From Colwellia sp. MB3u-45 (lineage in GTDB: Bacteria > Pseudomonadota > Gammaproteobacteria > Enterobacterales > Alteromonadaceae): a DNA stretch of 64,000 nucleotides. Within the stretch, counting starts at the first letter, position 1. Every line of letters begins with the position of its first letter. A model generated the notes under the pieces. The model ran no database searches. It saw nothing but the letters and a program-made list of their open reading frames with translations, and was not told the origin of the DNA. The DNA lies in the NCBI RefSeq assembly GCF_014077005.1, contig NZ_JACGVC010000047.1:1-64000 (forward strand). The letters are read 5' to 3'. Of the stretch, positions 43,252-52,234 are shown one piece after another. A program made the position numbers and the translations under genes.

Positions 43252-43590
43252 CTAGTGGGTTTCAGAGACCATATTAACGGTATACTTAGGAATTTCTACT
43301 ACTAAGTCTTCGTCGCCTACTAATGCTTGGCAACCAAGGCGTGATTCAGGCTCTAAACCCCAAGCTTTATCTAACATATCTTCTTCGAGTTCATCGCCCT
43401 CTTTGATAGAGTCAAAACCTTCACGGATAATCATATGACACGTGGTACAAGCGCACACTTTCTCACATGCATGCTCAACACCAATATCGTTTCTCAGTGC
43501 TACGTCTAATACGCTCTCGCCTTTTTCGGCTTCTACTACTGCGCCTTCTGGGCAAAGATCTGCGTTGGGTAAAAATATAATTTGTGGCAT
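43252..43590 (-). CDS. fdx: ISC [2Fe-2S] ferredoxin
   Basis: 112 residues. Supplies electrons during Fe-S cluster assembly on IscU. The cluster ligands are in HACEKVCACTTCHMII (C-x5-C-x2-C) near residue 42 and the distal RLGCQALV near residue 87. The N-terminal PQIIFLPNADLCPEGAVVEA is typical of E. coli-type Fdx. It follows hscA by 4 bp and is the last gene of the operon; E. coli has iscX next, which is absent here. Confidence 0.96.
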   Translation of the reverse strand: MPQIIFLPNADLCPEGAVVEAEKGESVLDVALRNDIGVEHACEKVCACTTCHMIIREGFDSIKEGDELEEDMLDKAWGLEPESRLGCQALVGDEDLVVEIPKYTVNMVSETH

Positions 43591-43594
43591 TTGA

Positions 43595-45469
43595 CTAAAC
43601 CTCGTCTACTGAATGGCCAGATAATGCTGTTCTTATAGATGAATCCATCCTACGTTCAGCAAATGTGGCGGTGCTATTATTTAATATCGCTATTGCCGCT
43701 TCAACTTCATCGGCATTACCTGTTTGGCTTATTTGTTTCAGCGCAGAAATAGCGCTATCTATTTTGCTGATTTCCGCTGCGTTTAATAAAGCGCTATCCG
43801 CAAGAAGCGCCGCTTGAATCGACTCAATCACTTGTGACGCTTCAACTTGCTGCTCTTTCAACATCCTTACTTGCATGTCTTGCTCAGCATTTACCATGGA
43901 GTCTTTTAGCATGTTAGTGATTTCATCTGCTTCTAAACCAAAACTTGGTTTAACCGTGATACTCGACTCAACACCGGTTGATTTTTCCATCGCTGATACT
44001 TCTAACAGGCCGTCTGCATCCACTTTAAAGGTGACACGAATATGTGCAGCACCAGCGGTCATTGCCGGAATGCCACGAAGTTCAAAACGTGCTAATGAAC
44101 GACAATCATCAACTAACTCACGCTCGCCTTGTAATACATGTAAAGCCATCGCCGTTTGACCATCTTTAAAGGTGGTGAATTCTTGCGCTTTAGCCACTGG
44201 AATGGTGGTGTTGCGCGAAATAACCTTCTCAACTAGCCCACCCATGGTTTCTAAACCTAATGATAAAGGAATAACATCAAGTAGCAAAATATCGCTATCT
44301 GGCTTATTACCCGCCAAAATATCAGCTTGAATGGCTGCACCTAAAGCAACGACTTTATCAGGGTCAATTGAGGTTAAAGGTTGTCGTTTGAAAAAATCTT
44401 CAACCTCCTGACGCACTAAGGGTACACGGGTAGAACCACCAACCATGACCACTTCAATAATATCACTGATCTCTAGCTCTGCGTCTTTAACAGCTCGACG
44501 ACATGCTCGCAGTGTTTTCTTTACTAATGGCGCGATCAACTGCTCAAACTCAACGCGGGTAAAACTGCTGGTCCAAGTTTCATCATTGGCAAGTGTTAGT
44601 GATATTTCAACACTGTCACTGTTTGACAATTGCTCTTTAGCAAAACAAGCTTGCTGGGTTAATTGTCGTTCCATTGAAGCAGACAAAGGGCGAACTAAGC
44701 CCGCTTTATTGATCAGATGTTCAACCAGCATGCCATCAAAGTCATCACCACCAAGCGCGGAATCACCACCGGTAGCTAACACTTCAAATACACCTTTATT
44801 GAGGCGTAATATGGAAATATCAAAGGTGCCGCCGCCTAAATCATAAACCGCAACAACGCCTTCTTGTTTTCCTTGATGTTCAGTGTCTAAACCATAAGCA
44901 ACTGCGGCCGCTGTCGGTTCGTTAAGTAAACGTAAGACATTGACACCAGCTAATTTTGCCGCGTCTTTCGTGCTATGGCGTTGTGCATCATCAAAATAAG
45001 CCGGCACGGTAATAACCACACCGGTTAGTTCGCCGCCTAGCGATAATTCAGCTCGTTTCACTAAAGTTTTAAGTATTTCGGCCGACACTTGTACCGGATT
45101 AACTTCGCCGGTGCGAGTTGCTATTGAGGGATGGTTTTCATCACCAGAAAAAACATACGGCAGTGAGGCATATTTTGTCGTTATATCAGCTTTAGAGCGG
45201 CCAATTAGGCGCTTTGCTGACACGATAGTATTTTCAGGGTCACTCACGGCTAACGCTTTTGCGTCATGACCGACAAGTATACCCTTGCTTTGATAACTGA
45301 CCACTGACGGTAAAATATCAGCCCCATTATCATCAACAATAGTTTCCGCTAGGCCACTTTTTACGCTAGCAATTAAAGAGTTTGTCGTACCAAGATCAAT
45401 ACCCGCCGCAAGGCGGTGGGCGTGAGGAACTGTACTTTGCCCTGGTTCAGCGATTTGTAATAATGCCAT
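43595..45469 (-). CDS. hscA: Hsp70-class Fe-S cluster chaperone HscA
   Basis: 624 residues, close to the usual 616-620. Specialised Hsp70 that, with HscB, remodels IscU for cluster transfer. The nucleotide-binding domain (1-390) shows [45 protein letters not shown] and [12 protein letters not shown]. The substrate-binding domain (400-520) begins [20 protein letters not shown], and the helical lid follows. A 104-bp gap separates it from hscB and holds a very long hairpin (45509-45555), unusual for this normally tight gene pair. Confidence 0.96.
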   Translation of the reverse strand: MALLQIAEPGQSTVPHAHRLAAGIDLGTTNSLIASVKSGLAETIVDDNGADILPSVVSYQSKGILVGHDAKALAVSDPENTIVSAKRLIGRSKADITTKYASLPYVFSGDENHPSIATRTGEVNPVQVSAEILKTLVKRAELSLGGELTGVVITVPAYFDDAQRHSTKDAAKLAGVNVLRLLNEPTAAAVAYGLDTEHQGKQEGVVAVYDLGGGTFDISILRLNKGVFEVLATGGDSALGGDDFDGMLVEHLINKAGLVRPLSASMERQLTQQACFAKEQLSNSDSVEISLTLANDETWTSSFTRVEFEQLIAPLVKKTLRACRRAVKDAELEISDIIEVVMVGGSTRVPLVRQEVEDFFKRQPLTSIDPDKVVALGAAIQADILAGNKPDSDILLLDVIPLSLGLETMGGLVEKVISRNTTIPVAKAQEFTTFKDGQTAMALHVLQGERELVDDCRSLARFELRGIPAMTAGAAHIRVTFKVDADGLLEVSAMEKSTGVESSITVKPSFGLEADEITNMLKDSMVNAEQDMQVRMLKEQQVEASQVIESIQAALLADSALLNAAEISKIDSAISALKQISQTGNADEVEAAIAILNNSTATFAERRMDSSIRTALSGHSVDEV

Positions 45470-45508
45470 TGTAAAAGCTCGTTAGGTGATAGTTTTACGA
45501 ATTTTGTA

Positions 45509-45555
45509 TTAACAACTACATTGTTTTTTCATAGAAAAATCAATGTAGTTGTTAA
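45509..45555. repeat. Long perfect hairpin between hscB and hscA
   Basis: Fifteen-base arms TTAACAACTACATTG (45509-45523) and their exact complement (45541-45555). An inner TTTTTC/GAAAAA extends the stem past a single T-T mismatch to a 3-4 base loop. It ends 39 bp before the hscA start on the coding strand and has no T run on that strand, so attenuation by folding, RNase processing or stalling is more likely than simple termination. Confidence 0.85.
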
Positions 45556-45573
45556 CGTCTTAATTTTTTATGC

Positions 45574-46101
45574 TCAGCCGTCTAGCAATAACTCTTCGAG
45601 CTTATCTAGCTCAAGATTAAGCTTTTGATAAAACTTAAGTTTTCTTAAGTTATCGCAAGCTAAGCTATTAGAGTCTGGCGTGTTTTCTGCCAATTGACTT
45701 TGCAGCTGATTAAAGAGTTGCTGGAATTCTGCTTCAAACACTTGTGAGGCGTCAAACACAGCTGCATCAACATCATCAGCATGCTTAACTTCGTCTAGCA
45801 TTTCTCGCAGTTCCATTTGATGCATTAAAAAACTTACATCACCAAAAGAAGCTTGCTCGTTAGGCATGCTAATACCGCGCAATTCTAAGAGATATTGCGC
45901 GCGTTTTAGTGGTTTTTTTAGCGTTTGGTAGGCATCGTTAATCAAGGTTGATTTTTTAACGGCTAGCATTTGCTCTTGGTTTGAACCATGAGCAAAACGA
46001 TCAGGATGTACTTTTTTTTGTAATGTTTGATAAATTGTTGAAAGCTTATCCAAGTCAATAGTAAACTGAATTTCTAAACCAAATAACTGAAAATAATTCA
46101 C
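45574..46101 (-). CDS. hscB: Fe-S co-chaperone HscB (J-protein)
   Basis: 175 residues. The N-terminal J domain (1-75) carries the HPD motif in QKKVHPDRFAHGSNQEQML, needed to stimulate HscA ATPase. The C-terminal helical domain (85-170), with QYLLELRGI and later FLMHQMELREMLDEV, binds IscU. It starts 28 bp after iscA and belongs to the isc operon. Confidence 0.95.
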   Translation of the reverse strand: MNYFQLFGLEIQFTIDLDKLSTIYQTLQKKVHPDRFAHGSNQEQMLAVKKSTLINDAYQTLKKPLKRAQYLLELRGISMPNEQASFGDVSFLMHQMELREMLDEVKHADDVDAAVFDASQVFEAEFQQLFNQLQSQLAENTPDSNSLACDNLRKLKFYQKLNLELDKLEELLLDG

Positions 46102-46128
46102 AACAACTCCAGTGAAATTAATCGCTCA

Positions 46129-46452
46129 TTAAACATTAAAACTTTCACCACAACCACATTCGCCTTTGGCATTTGGGTTGGTGAATTTAAAGCCTTCGTT
46201 CAAACCTTCTTTAATAAAATCAAGTTCGATACCATCAAGATAAACCAGGCTTTTACCGTCAATAATGATATTAACATCATTAATGGAAAACATTGAGTCG
46301 TCGTCATTTAGATCATCTACAAATTCAAGTACATAAGCTAAACCAGAGCAACCCGTTGTTTTAATACCTAATCGTAGACCGAGGCCCTTGCCTCGGTTTT
46401 CGATAAACGATTTGATCCTGTCAGATGCAGCAGGTGTCATCGTTACACTCAT
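46129..46452 (-). CDS. iscA: A-type Fe-S carrier IscA
   Basis: 107 residues. The three conserved cysteines are in [13 protein letters not shown] (about residue 35) and GECGCGESF (about 99 and 101), which bind iron or a [4Fe-4S]/[2Fe-2S] cluster for delivery to targets. [20 protein letters not shown] is the usual N-terminus. It is located between iscU and hscB, as in the standard operon. Confidence 0.95.
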   Translation of the reverse strand: MSVTMTPAASDRIKSFIENRGKGLGLRLGIKTTGCSGLAYVLEFVDDLNDDDSMFSINDVNIIIDGKSLVYLDGIELDFIKEGLNEGFKFTNPNAKGECGCGESFNV

Positions 46453-46466
46453 ATTGTGTCTCCAGC

Positions 46467-46850
46467 TTAACCTTTATGCTTACTACGGTAATCTTCGATT
46501 GCCGCTTTAATTGCGTCTTCCGCTAAGATTGAACAGTGAATTTTCACTGGTGGTAATGCAAGTTCTTCAGCAATCGCCGTGTTTTTGATTTGGCCAGCTT
46601 CATCAATTGACTTACCTTTAACCCACTCTGTTACCAATGAGCTTGAGGCAATCGCGGAGCCACAGCCGTAAGTTTTAAATTTCGCATCTTCAATAATGCC
46701 GTCTGCTGAAATTTTAAGTTGTAACTTCATTACGTCACCACATGCAGGTGCGCCAACCATACCCGTAGCAACTAGTGGATCATTCTTATCAAAAGAACCA
46801 ACGTTGCGTGGATTTTCATAATGATCAATTACTTTTTCGCTATAAGCCAT
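46467..46850 (-). CDS. iscU: Fe-S cluster scaffold IscU
   Basis: 127 residues. Cluster ligands: Cys in [12 protein letters not shown] (about residue 37), Cys in [11 protein letters not shown] (about 63) and Cys in [10 protein letters not shown] (about 106), plus Asp39. The chaperone-recognition LPPVKIHC (HscA-binding LPPVK) is intact. [20 protein letters not shown] is the classic start. It follows iscS by 18 bp. Confidence 0.97.
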   Translation of the reverse strand: MAYSEKVIDHYENPRNVGSFDKNDPLVATGMVGAPACGDVMKLQLKISADGIIEDAKFKTYGCGSAIASSSLVTEWVKGKSIDEAGQIKNTAIAEELALPPVKIHCSILAEDAIKAAIEDYRSKHKG

Positions 46851-46868
46851 AATATTTCTCCTGGTGCT

Positions 46869-48083
46869 CTAGTGAGCAGCCCACTCTATTGAATCTAAAT
46901 CGATACCGTCTTTGAACATTTCCCAAAGCGGTGACATGTCACGTAAATGGCCAATTGCCTTTTTAATCAGGTCAATGGCATAATCTATTTCTTCTTCTGT
47001 AGTAAAACGACCAAAGCTAAAACGAATTGAGCTGTGCGCCATTTCATCATTTAGCCCTAAAGCTCGAAGTACGTACGATGGTTCTAAACTTGCAGAAGTA
47101 CAGGCTGAACCTGAAGATACTGCTAAATCTTTTAACGCCATGATAAGCGATTCACCTTCAACAAAGTTGAAACTGATATTTAAGTTACCTGGATAACGTT
47201 GGTCAAAATCGCCGTTAACAAAAACTTGTTCCATGTCGTTTAAACCAGCCCATAAACGATCACGCATTTTAGTTACGTGTATTGCGTCTTGTGCTAGTTC
47301 TTCTTTTCCAAGTCTAAATGCTTCACCCATACCCACAATTTGGTGAGTGGCTAGTGTACCTGAGCGCATACCACGTTCATGGCCGCCACCGTGCATTTGT
47401 GATTCAAGACGCACACGAGGTTTACGACTAACATAAAGTGCACCTATGCCTTTTGGACCATAAATTTTATGGGCAGAAAATGACATTAAATCCACTTTTA
47501 AAACTTGTAAATCAATTTCAATTTTACCGGCACTTTGCGCCGCATCAACATGAAAAATAATTTTACGTTCGCGACACATTTCGCCAATAGCAGCAATATC
47601 TTGAATCACACCAATTTCGTTATTAAGGTGCATGATACTAACAAGAACAGTGTCTTCACGCATGGCATCTTTTAATTTGTCTAAATCAATTAAACCATTG
47701 CTTTCAGGATCAAGGTAAGTGACTTCGAAGCCTTGACGTTCTAATTCACGACAAGTATCTAGTACGGCTTTATGTTCTGTTTTACAGGTAATAATATGCT
47801 TACCTTTTTTACTGTAAAACTTAGCGGCACCTTTAATACCTAAGTTATTAGACTCTGTTGCACCTGAGGTAATAACAATTTCGCGTGGGTCGGCGTTAAT
47901 CAAATCAGCAATTTGATTACGAGCGATATCAACCGCTTCTTCAGCTTGCCAGCCGAATTTGTGTGAACGTGATGCTGGGTTTCCAAAAAAACCATCAGTA
48001 GTCATATATTGCATCATTTTTTCAGCAACACGTTTGTCTACCGGTGTTGTCGATGAATAATCAAAATAAATGGGAAGCTTCAT
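46869..48083 (-). CDS. iscS: Cysteine desulfurase IscS
   Basis: 404 residues, the usual length. Pyridoxal-phosphate enzyme that takes sulfur from cysteine for Fe-S clusters, thiolated tRNA and other uses. Landmarks: [20 protein letters not shown] at the start, [14 protein letters not shown], the PLP lysine in [18 protein letters not shown] (about residue 206), and the mobile-loop active cysteine in [20 protein letters not shown] (about residue 328). It follows iscR by 29 bp. Confidence 0.97.
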   Translation of the reverse strand: MKLPIYFDYSSTTPVDKRVAEKMMQYMTTDGFFGNPASRSHKFGWQAEEAVDIARNQIADLINADPREIVITSGATESNNLGIKGAAKFYSKKGKHIITCKTEHKAVLDTCRELERQGFEVTYLDPESNGLIDLDKLKDAMREDTVLVSIMHLNNEIGVIQDIAAIGEMCRERKIIFHVDAAQSAGKIEIDLQVLKVDLMSFSAHKIYGPKGIGALYVSRKPRVRLESQMHGGGHERGMRSGTLATHQIVGMGEAFRLGKEELAQDAIHVTKMRDRLWAGLNDMEQVFVNGDFDQRYPGNLNISFNFVEGESLIMALKDLAVSSGSACTSASLEPSYVLRALGLNDEMAHSSIRFSFGRFTTEEEIDYAIDLIKKAIGHLRDMSPLWEMFKDGIDLDSIEWAAH

Positions 48084-48112
48084 TAATTAATAATCTCCAG
48101 TTGAACCAGCTA

Positions 48113-48622
48113 TTAATGCCAGTCATTCATAATATTGCGGGTAGTAATTAAGGTCTCTAACGAAGGGGATTTGCGAGCTTTCGCTGTCGCTTTATCTTGT
48201 CGTTGTGACACTATTTTTACATTTCGTTGCTCGACGAGCTCGGCAAGTGAAATGCCTTTTAAAAAATCTTCAATTCTGTCGCTTAAATCGGTCCATAAAT
48301 AATGCGTTAAGCATTGCTGACCGTCTTGACAATTACCTGTACCACCACATTTAGTTGCATTGATACTTTCGTCAACAGCGTTGATAACATCAGCAATGGT
48401 AATTTGCGCTGAACATTGTCCTAACCGGTAACCGCCACCTGGCCCACGAACACTATTGACTAGTCCGTATTTTCTCAGCCGTGAAAAAAGTTGCTCTAGA
48501 TATGATAGTGAGATGCCTTGGCGCTCAGAAATATCAGCCAGTGGAACAGGTCCTGTTACCGCATGAATAGCTACATCAAGCATTGCTGTTACTGCATATC
48601 GGCCTTTAGACGTCAATTTCAT
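48113..48622 (-). CDS. iscR: Fe-S cluster regulator IscR
   Basis: 169 residues of the Rrf2 family. The winged-helix domain (1-65) reads [19 protein letters not shown] and [19 protein letters not shown]. Cluster ligands are the three cysteines in [20 protein letters not shown] (C-x5-C-x5-C, then His), as in E. coli IscR. Holo-IscR represses the isc operon; a near-perfect type 1 IscR box overlaps the promoter upstream (48699-48723). It is the first gene of the operon. Confidence 0.96.
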   Translation of the reverse strand: MKLTSKGRYAVTAMLDVAIHAVTGPVPLADISERQGISLSYLEQLFSRLRKYGLVNSVRGPGGGYRLGQCSAQITIADVINAVDESINATKCGGTGNCQDGQQCLTHYLWTDLSDRIEDFLKGISLAELVEQRNVKIVSQRQDKATAKARKSPSLETLITTRNIMNDWH

Positions 48623-48698
48623 TTATTACCCCTATCAATTCGTTGGCAATTTTACATATCCCTACGAATTTACATGTCCCTACAATATAGTCAACTAA

Positions 48699-48749
48699 AT
48701 ACCCGACTGATTTACTCAAGTATTATACTCGCCTTTAATACTTAGTCAA
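48699..48749 (-). promoter_or_regulatory. isc operon promoter with type 1 IscR box
   Basis: Reading the minus strand, -35 TTGACT (48744-48749), 16-bp spacer and -10 TATAAT (48722-48727). A 25-bp element at 48699-48723 fits the E. coli type 1 IscR consensus at all but one position: half-sites ATACCCGACT and ACTCAAGTAT around GATTT. It overlaps the -10 and start point, so repression by [2Fe-2S]-IscR is expected. Confidence 0.8.
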
Positions 48750-48896
48750 TACGAAGGAAGAAACATTAAAGTTTACATCACTCTAATGTTTAATAACCTC
48801 TAAATGAAGTAAAGCTGGGGTAGAAATTTAGTATCAATAGCTAGGCTAAATGTTCGCTTGCAGCAAGCATAATCTCTAGCTGCAAATAAACAATGA

Positions 48897-49706
48897 CTAA
48901 ATTGCTGGATCAAAAGATTCTGTTACGCTTTCTCGACGTTTTGCTGCCGCTTTCTCATCTTCGTCAAATTCACCGACCCTTAATTCAGGCAGCGCTTCTT
49001 GACAAACATGACCACCAAGCTGATTAACCTCTCGACATAAATCAGAAACTTTATTTTCCATTAAATGCATATGGTCAAGTAAACGACCTATCGCTTTAGC
49101 GACGGGATCTGGATTGTCAGTAGCCACCGCATAAGCATCAAAGCCATATTTCTTTGCTACTTTCTCACGTTTTTCAGCGGCACTATCATCCTTTTTAGCG
49201 TTAACAATGCGAGCGGGAATACCAACAGCTGTGCCGTTTTCAGGCACATCTTTTACCACCACGGAGTTAGAACCTACCTTGCCGTTCTTTCCAATGGTAA
49301 TTGGACCTAAAATTTTAGCACCGGCACCAATAACAACATTATTCATTAAGGTTGGATGGCGCTTGCCTTCTTTCCAACTTGTGCCGCCTAAGGTAACCCC
49401 TTGGTATAAAGTGACATCGTCACCTATTTCAGCGGTACCACCGATGACCACACCCATACCATGGTCAATAAAAAATCGCCGACCAATAGTCGCACCCGGG
49501 TGGATCTCAATACCCGTTAACCAACGGGAAAATGTTGAGAGTGTTCGCGCTAACCATTTCCAATTACATTTCCACAAACGATGACTTAAACGATGAAACC
49601 ACACGGCGTGAAGGCCAGGATAATTGGTTAAAATTTCAAAAACATTACGTGCGGCAGGATCTCGGTCAAATACACTATTGATGTCTTCTTTCATGCGGTT
49701 AAACAT
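48897..49706 (-). CDS. cysE: Serine O-acetyltransferase CysE
   Basis: 269 residues. Acetylates serine with acetyl-CoA, the first committed step of cysteine synthesis; cysteine then feeds IscS. The helical N-terminal domain (1-75) includes [20 protein letters not shown] and HRLSHRLW. The left-handed beta-helix (75-180) has [20 protein letters not shown] and [20 protein letters not shown], then hexapeptide turns. The C-terminal 60 residues are acidic and longer than in the short CysE class. It sits between trmJ and iscR, a common gammaproteobacterial order. Confidence 0.93.
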   Translation of the reverse strand: MFNRMKEDINSVFDRDPAARNVFEILTNYPGLHAVWFHRLSHRLWKCNWKWLARTLSTFSRWLTGIEIHPGATIGRRFFIDHGMGVVIGGTAEIGDDVTLYQGVTLGGTSWKEGKRHPTLMNNVVIGAGAKILGPITIGKNGKVGSNSVVVKDVPENGTAVGIPARIVNAKKDDSAAEKREKVAKKYGFDAYAVATDNPDPVAKAIGRLLDHMHLMENKVSDLCREVNQLGGHVCQEALPELRVGEFDEDEKAAAKRRESVTESFDPAI

Positions 49707-49740
49707 ACCACGTTCCTTAATTCTCTATGCTGTAATCAGA

Positions 49741-49766
49741 GTTAGTCACTGAGTTAAGTGACTAAC
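49741..49766. repeat. 10-bp perfect hairpin between trmJ and cysE
   Basis: Arms GTTAGTCACT and AGTGACTAAC around GAGTTA, in the 71-bp gap. No T run follows on the coding strand, so it may modulate cysE expression or mRNA stability rather than terminate. Confidence 0.65.
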
Positions 49767-49777
49767 TAACGCTATAA

Positions 49778-50539
49778 TTAATCTTTGTTTTTTTCAATAT
49801 TAGATGCTTTTGCAGTGCGTTCAACTGAGGCTAAAATACCACGCATCATTTTCAATTCCTTTACATCGGGTCGTGCACGGTTAAACAAACGGCGCAGCTT
49901 AGTCATCACTAAACCTGGGTGACTTGGCATAATAAAGCCCGTTGCTTTTAGTGAATTTTCAAAATGTTGATAAAAGCGCTCTGTTTCCTCAGCAAGCGGA
50001 TATTCTTCATTTTCATTCAGAGTAAAGGCTTGTTGTTGATGGATTAGGAAGCTTGTACGCACTTCATAACTTAAGGTTTGTACTGCCATAGCCAAATTCA
50101 ATGAGCTGTATTCTGGATTTGCTGGAATTTGCACATGAAAGTTACATAACTGAAGTTCTTCATTCGTTAAGCCACTACTCTCACGGCCAAAGACTAATGC
50201 CACAGGATATTCTTCTGCTTCTGTGATCAGTTTTTCGCCACAACCTCTAGGCTCTAGCATGGGCCAAGGTAACGTGCGCGACCGAGCACTTGTCCCAACG
50301 ACTAAACCACAATCTTTAATGGCTTCTTCGAGTGTTGCCACTACTTTGGCATTTTTTAAGACATCGGTTGCACCAGCCGCTAAAGCTTGTGCTTGACCAT
50401 TGGGCATTTCAATAGGATCAACTAAAATGAGGTCAGTTAAACCCATTGTTTTCATGGCGCGAGCGGCTGAGCCGATATTACGACAATCTGAGGTATTAAC
50501 AAGAACGATACGAACCTTACTTAATAAAGAATCTGACAT
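49778..50539 (-). CDS. trmJ: tRNA (cytidine/uridine-32-2'-O)-methyltransferase TrmJ
   Basis: 253 residues. SPOUT-class methyltransferase that 2'-O-methylates position 32 of certain tRNAs using SAM. The start [20 protein letters not shown], later [20 protein letters not shown], and [20 protein letters not shown] form the knotted cofactor site. The C-terminal helices (about 165-250) form the dimer extension typical of TrmJ. It is divergent from suhB, as in E. coli. Confidence 0.94.
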   Translation of the reverse strand: MSDSLLSKVRIVLVNTSDCRNIGSAARAMKTMGLTDLILVDPIEMPNGQAQALAAGATDVLKNAKVVATLEEAIKDCGLVVGTSARSRTLPWPMLEPRGCGEKLITEAEEYPVALVFGRESSGLTNEELQLCNFHVQIPANPEYSSLNLAMAVQTLSYEVRTSFLIHQQQAFTLNENEEYPLAEETERFYQHFENSLKATGFIMPSHPGLVMTKLRRLFNRARPDVKELKMMRGILASVERTAKASNIEKNKD

Positions 50540-50840
50540 TATCTACACTTACTTAATTCGAGGGCAATAATTAGTTAACATGACTGTAATTAGCTAACAA
50601 CACTACCTATCTAGACGGCTAAAATTGCCGATAATGTTAACACAGAACATTATCCTTGTACTGAGAAAAAATCACGGCTTTTATATTAGTTTTATAGTGT
50701 TTATCAATATGGCCTAGCTCTTTTGCTTATAAGACGAAGAAAATAGGGTAAGTTTTACCTTATTCGTTATGACTTTATCTGACCTAACGGATATCAGTTC
50801 ATTAATGATAAATAAGAGTGTCGCAAAGTAATAATTATTT

Positions 50841-50849
50841 TGCTATAAT
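50841..50849 (+). promoter_or_regulatory. Extended -10 promoter of suhB
   Basis: TGCTATAAT is an extended -10 (TGn plus TATAAT) with no good -35. The start point should be near 50856, in a G/C-rich stretch (CGCGCGC). This leaves a leader of about 100 bases before the suhB ATG. Confidence 0.6.
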
Positions 50850-50902
50850 TCGCGCGCTTAATTTTAGGGGTTCATCATCGTATGGCGCTTAAGGTTAACC
50901 TC

Positions 50903-50913
50903 GTTCTTTTACA
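50903..50913 (+). promoter_or_regulatory. boxA-like element in the suhB leader
   Basis: GTTCTTTTACA differs at one position from the boxA pattern GYTCTTTAAYA bound by NusB-S10. In E. coli the Nus complex, including SuhB, represses suhB through a boxA in its 5' leader. The same arrangement here suggests conserved feedback. It lies 41 bp before the ATG. Confidence 0.5.
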
Positions 50914-50954
50914 TAGCTGTTTATGACATTTTACAACATATAGGGTAGTCGATA

Positions 50955-51758
50955 ATGCATCCGATGCTAAATATTGCCGTGCGCTCTGCGCGTGCTGCGG
51001 GCAAAGTAGTTTTGCGCGCTTTTGAACAAGTAGATAAGATTGAAATTGAATCTAAGGGTACGAACGATATCGTTACTAATGTTGATATAAGTGCTGAACT
51101 AGCTATTGTTGAAACAATTCAAAAATCTTACCCTAATCACACTATTATTGGTGAAGAGTGTGGATTAATTGAAGGTAAAGACAACGACTATCAGTGGATT
51201 ATTGACCCACTTGACGGAACGGCTAACTTTGTTAAAGGTATTCCACACTTTGCCGTGTCAATTGCTTTAAAAGTGAAAGGCAAATTAGACCAGTCAGTTA
51301 TTTACGATCCCATTCGTGGTGAGTTATTTACCGCAAGTCGTGGTAAAGGTGCTCAACTAAACGGTTTCCGTATTCGCGTAAAACAATCTAAAGAACTTAA
51401 AGGTTCTATTTTAGCGACCGGCTTCCCGTTTAAACATAAGCAACACACTGATGCTTATTTACAAATGTTTAAAACACTCTTTGGTAAAACATCTGATATG
51501 CGTCATGCTGGCTGTGTCGCTCTAGATTTAGCTTACGTGGCTGCTGGCCGTGTTGACGGTTACTTTGAAATTGGTTTAAAACCTTGGAATAGCGCCGCAG
51601 GTGAATTAATGGTCATTGAAGCGGGTGGTTTAGTAACTGACTTTGTTGGTGGCCATAATCACGGTAACTCAGGCAATATTGTCGCAAGTAGCCCACGCTT
51701 AGCAAAAGAAATTTTAAAAGATATTCGACCTCATTTAGGTGATGCGCTAAGTAAGTAA
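50955..51758 (+). CDS. suhB: SuhB (inositol-monophosphatase family; Nus antitermination factor) with a changed metal ligand
   Basis: 267 residues, closely following E. coli SuhB (start MHPMLNIAVRSARAAGKVVL, end GDALSK). SuhB dephosphorylates inositol monophosphates in vitro, but its main role is in the rRNA antitermination complex with NusA, NusB, NusE and NusG. Active-site blocks IIGEECG (Glu67/68) and DPLDGTANF (Asp84, Asp87) are present. The third metal motif reads KPWNSAAGELMVIEAGG: Asn212 (codon AAT) replaces the aspartate of the normal WDxAAG, equivalent to Asp220 of human IMPA1. Phosphatase activity may be lost while the Nus role stays. The boxA-like leader fits autoregulation. Confidence 0.95.
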   Translation: MHPMLNIAVRSARAAGKVVLRAFEQVDKIEIESKGTNDIVTNVDISAELAIVETIQKSYPNHTIIGEECGLIEGKDNDYQWIIDPLDGTANFVKGIPHFAVSIALKVKGKLDQSVIYDPIRGELFTASRGKGAQLNGFRIRVKQSKELKGSILATGFPFKHKQHTDAYLQMFKTLFGKTSDMRHAGCVALDLAYVAAGRVDGYFEIGLKPWNSAAGELMVIEAGGLVTDFVGGHNHGNSGNIVASSPRLAKEILKDIRPHLGDALSK

Positions 51759-51782
51759 ATACTTGCATTAGACATGACGATC

Positions 51783-51810
51783 AAAAGCGCCTTCTGGCGC
51801 TTTTTTTTTA
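51783..51810 (+). terminator. Rho-independent terminator of suhB
   Basis: The arms AAAAGCGCC and GGCGCTTTT around TTCT, followed by a run of T, 24 bases after the suhB stop. Confidence 0.9.
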
Positions 51811-52180
51811 CCTGAAATAACATAACCTAGCTCTGACTCTGGCTCTGGCTCTACAATTTAGGTTATATGATTTACTAGCATTGACACCATAGCTAGGTGA
51901 TTAGTCTATTGCTGTCCTGAAAATAATGACTCTGTCGTATTAACCTACACTTTCATCAATGAATGAAGCTTATTAGCGTATATACGGGAGCAATTATCAA
52001 GAGAGGCTAATATCGTATGACATCAATGGCTAAGAACAGCTATATAGCCATGATATTGCCAACACGGATGCAGTACTTAGGTTATTAGCCTGTCCCTACA
52101 TAAACGCAGCGACTAGAGTTGGATAGGGAACTTATATCCCTAGCCAGACAAACTTTGGTTCTTGGCTTATGTCAGAACAT
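51811..52180. other. Gene-free interval between the suhB and hppD terminators
   Basis: About 370 bases without a credible gene. It includes a 6-bp tandem repeat (GCTCTG, ACTCTG, GCTCTG, GCTCTA) at 51830-51853, and nothing else recognised. Confidence 0.5.
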
Positions 52181-52207
52181 AAAAAAGCCAGCAAATGCTG
52201 GCTTTTT
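52181..52207. terminator. Bidirectional terminator after hppD
   Basis: The arms AAAAAAGCCAGC and GCTGGCTTTTT around AAAT. It serves the minus-strand hppD gene, whose stop lies 28 bases to the right. Confidence 0.85.
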
Positions 52208-52234
52208 AGATAAATTATAGCGCTATAAATTAGC

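Noticed and set aside
48725-48753. Second IscR box upstream of iscR
   Set aside because: Half-site-like sequences are present, but the spacing is off by about four bases from the type 1 consensus.
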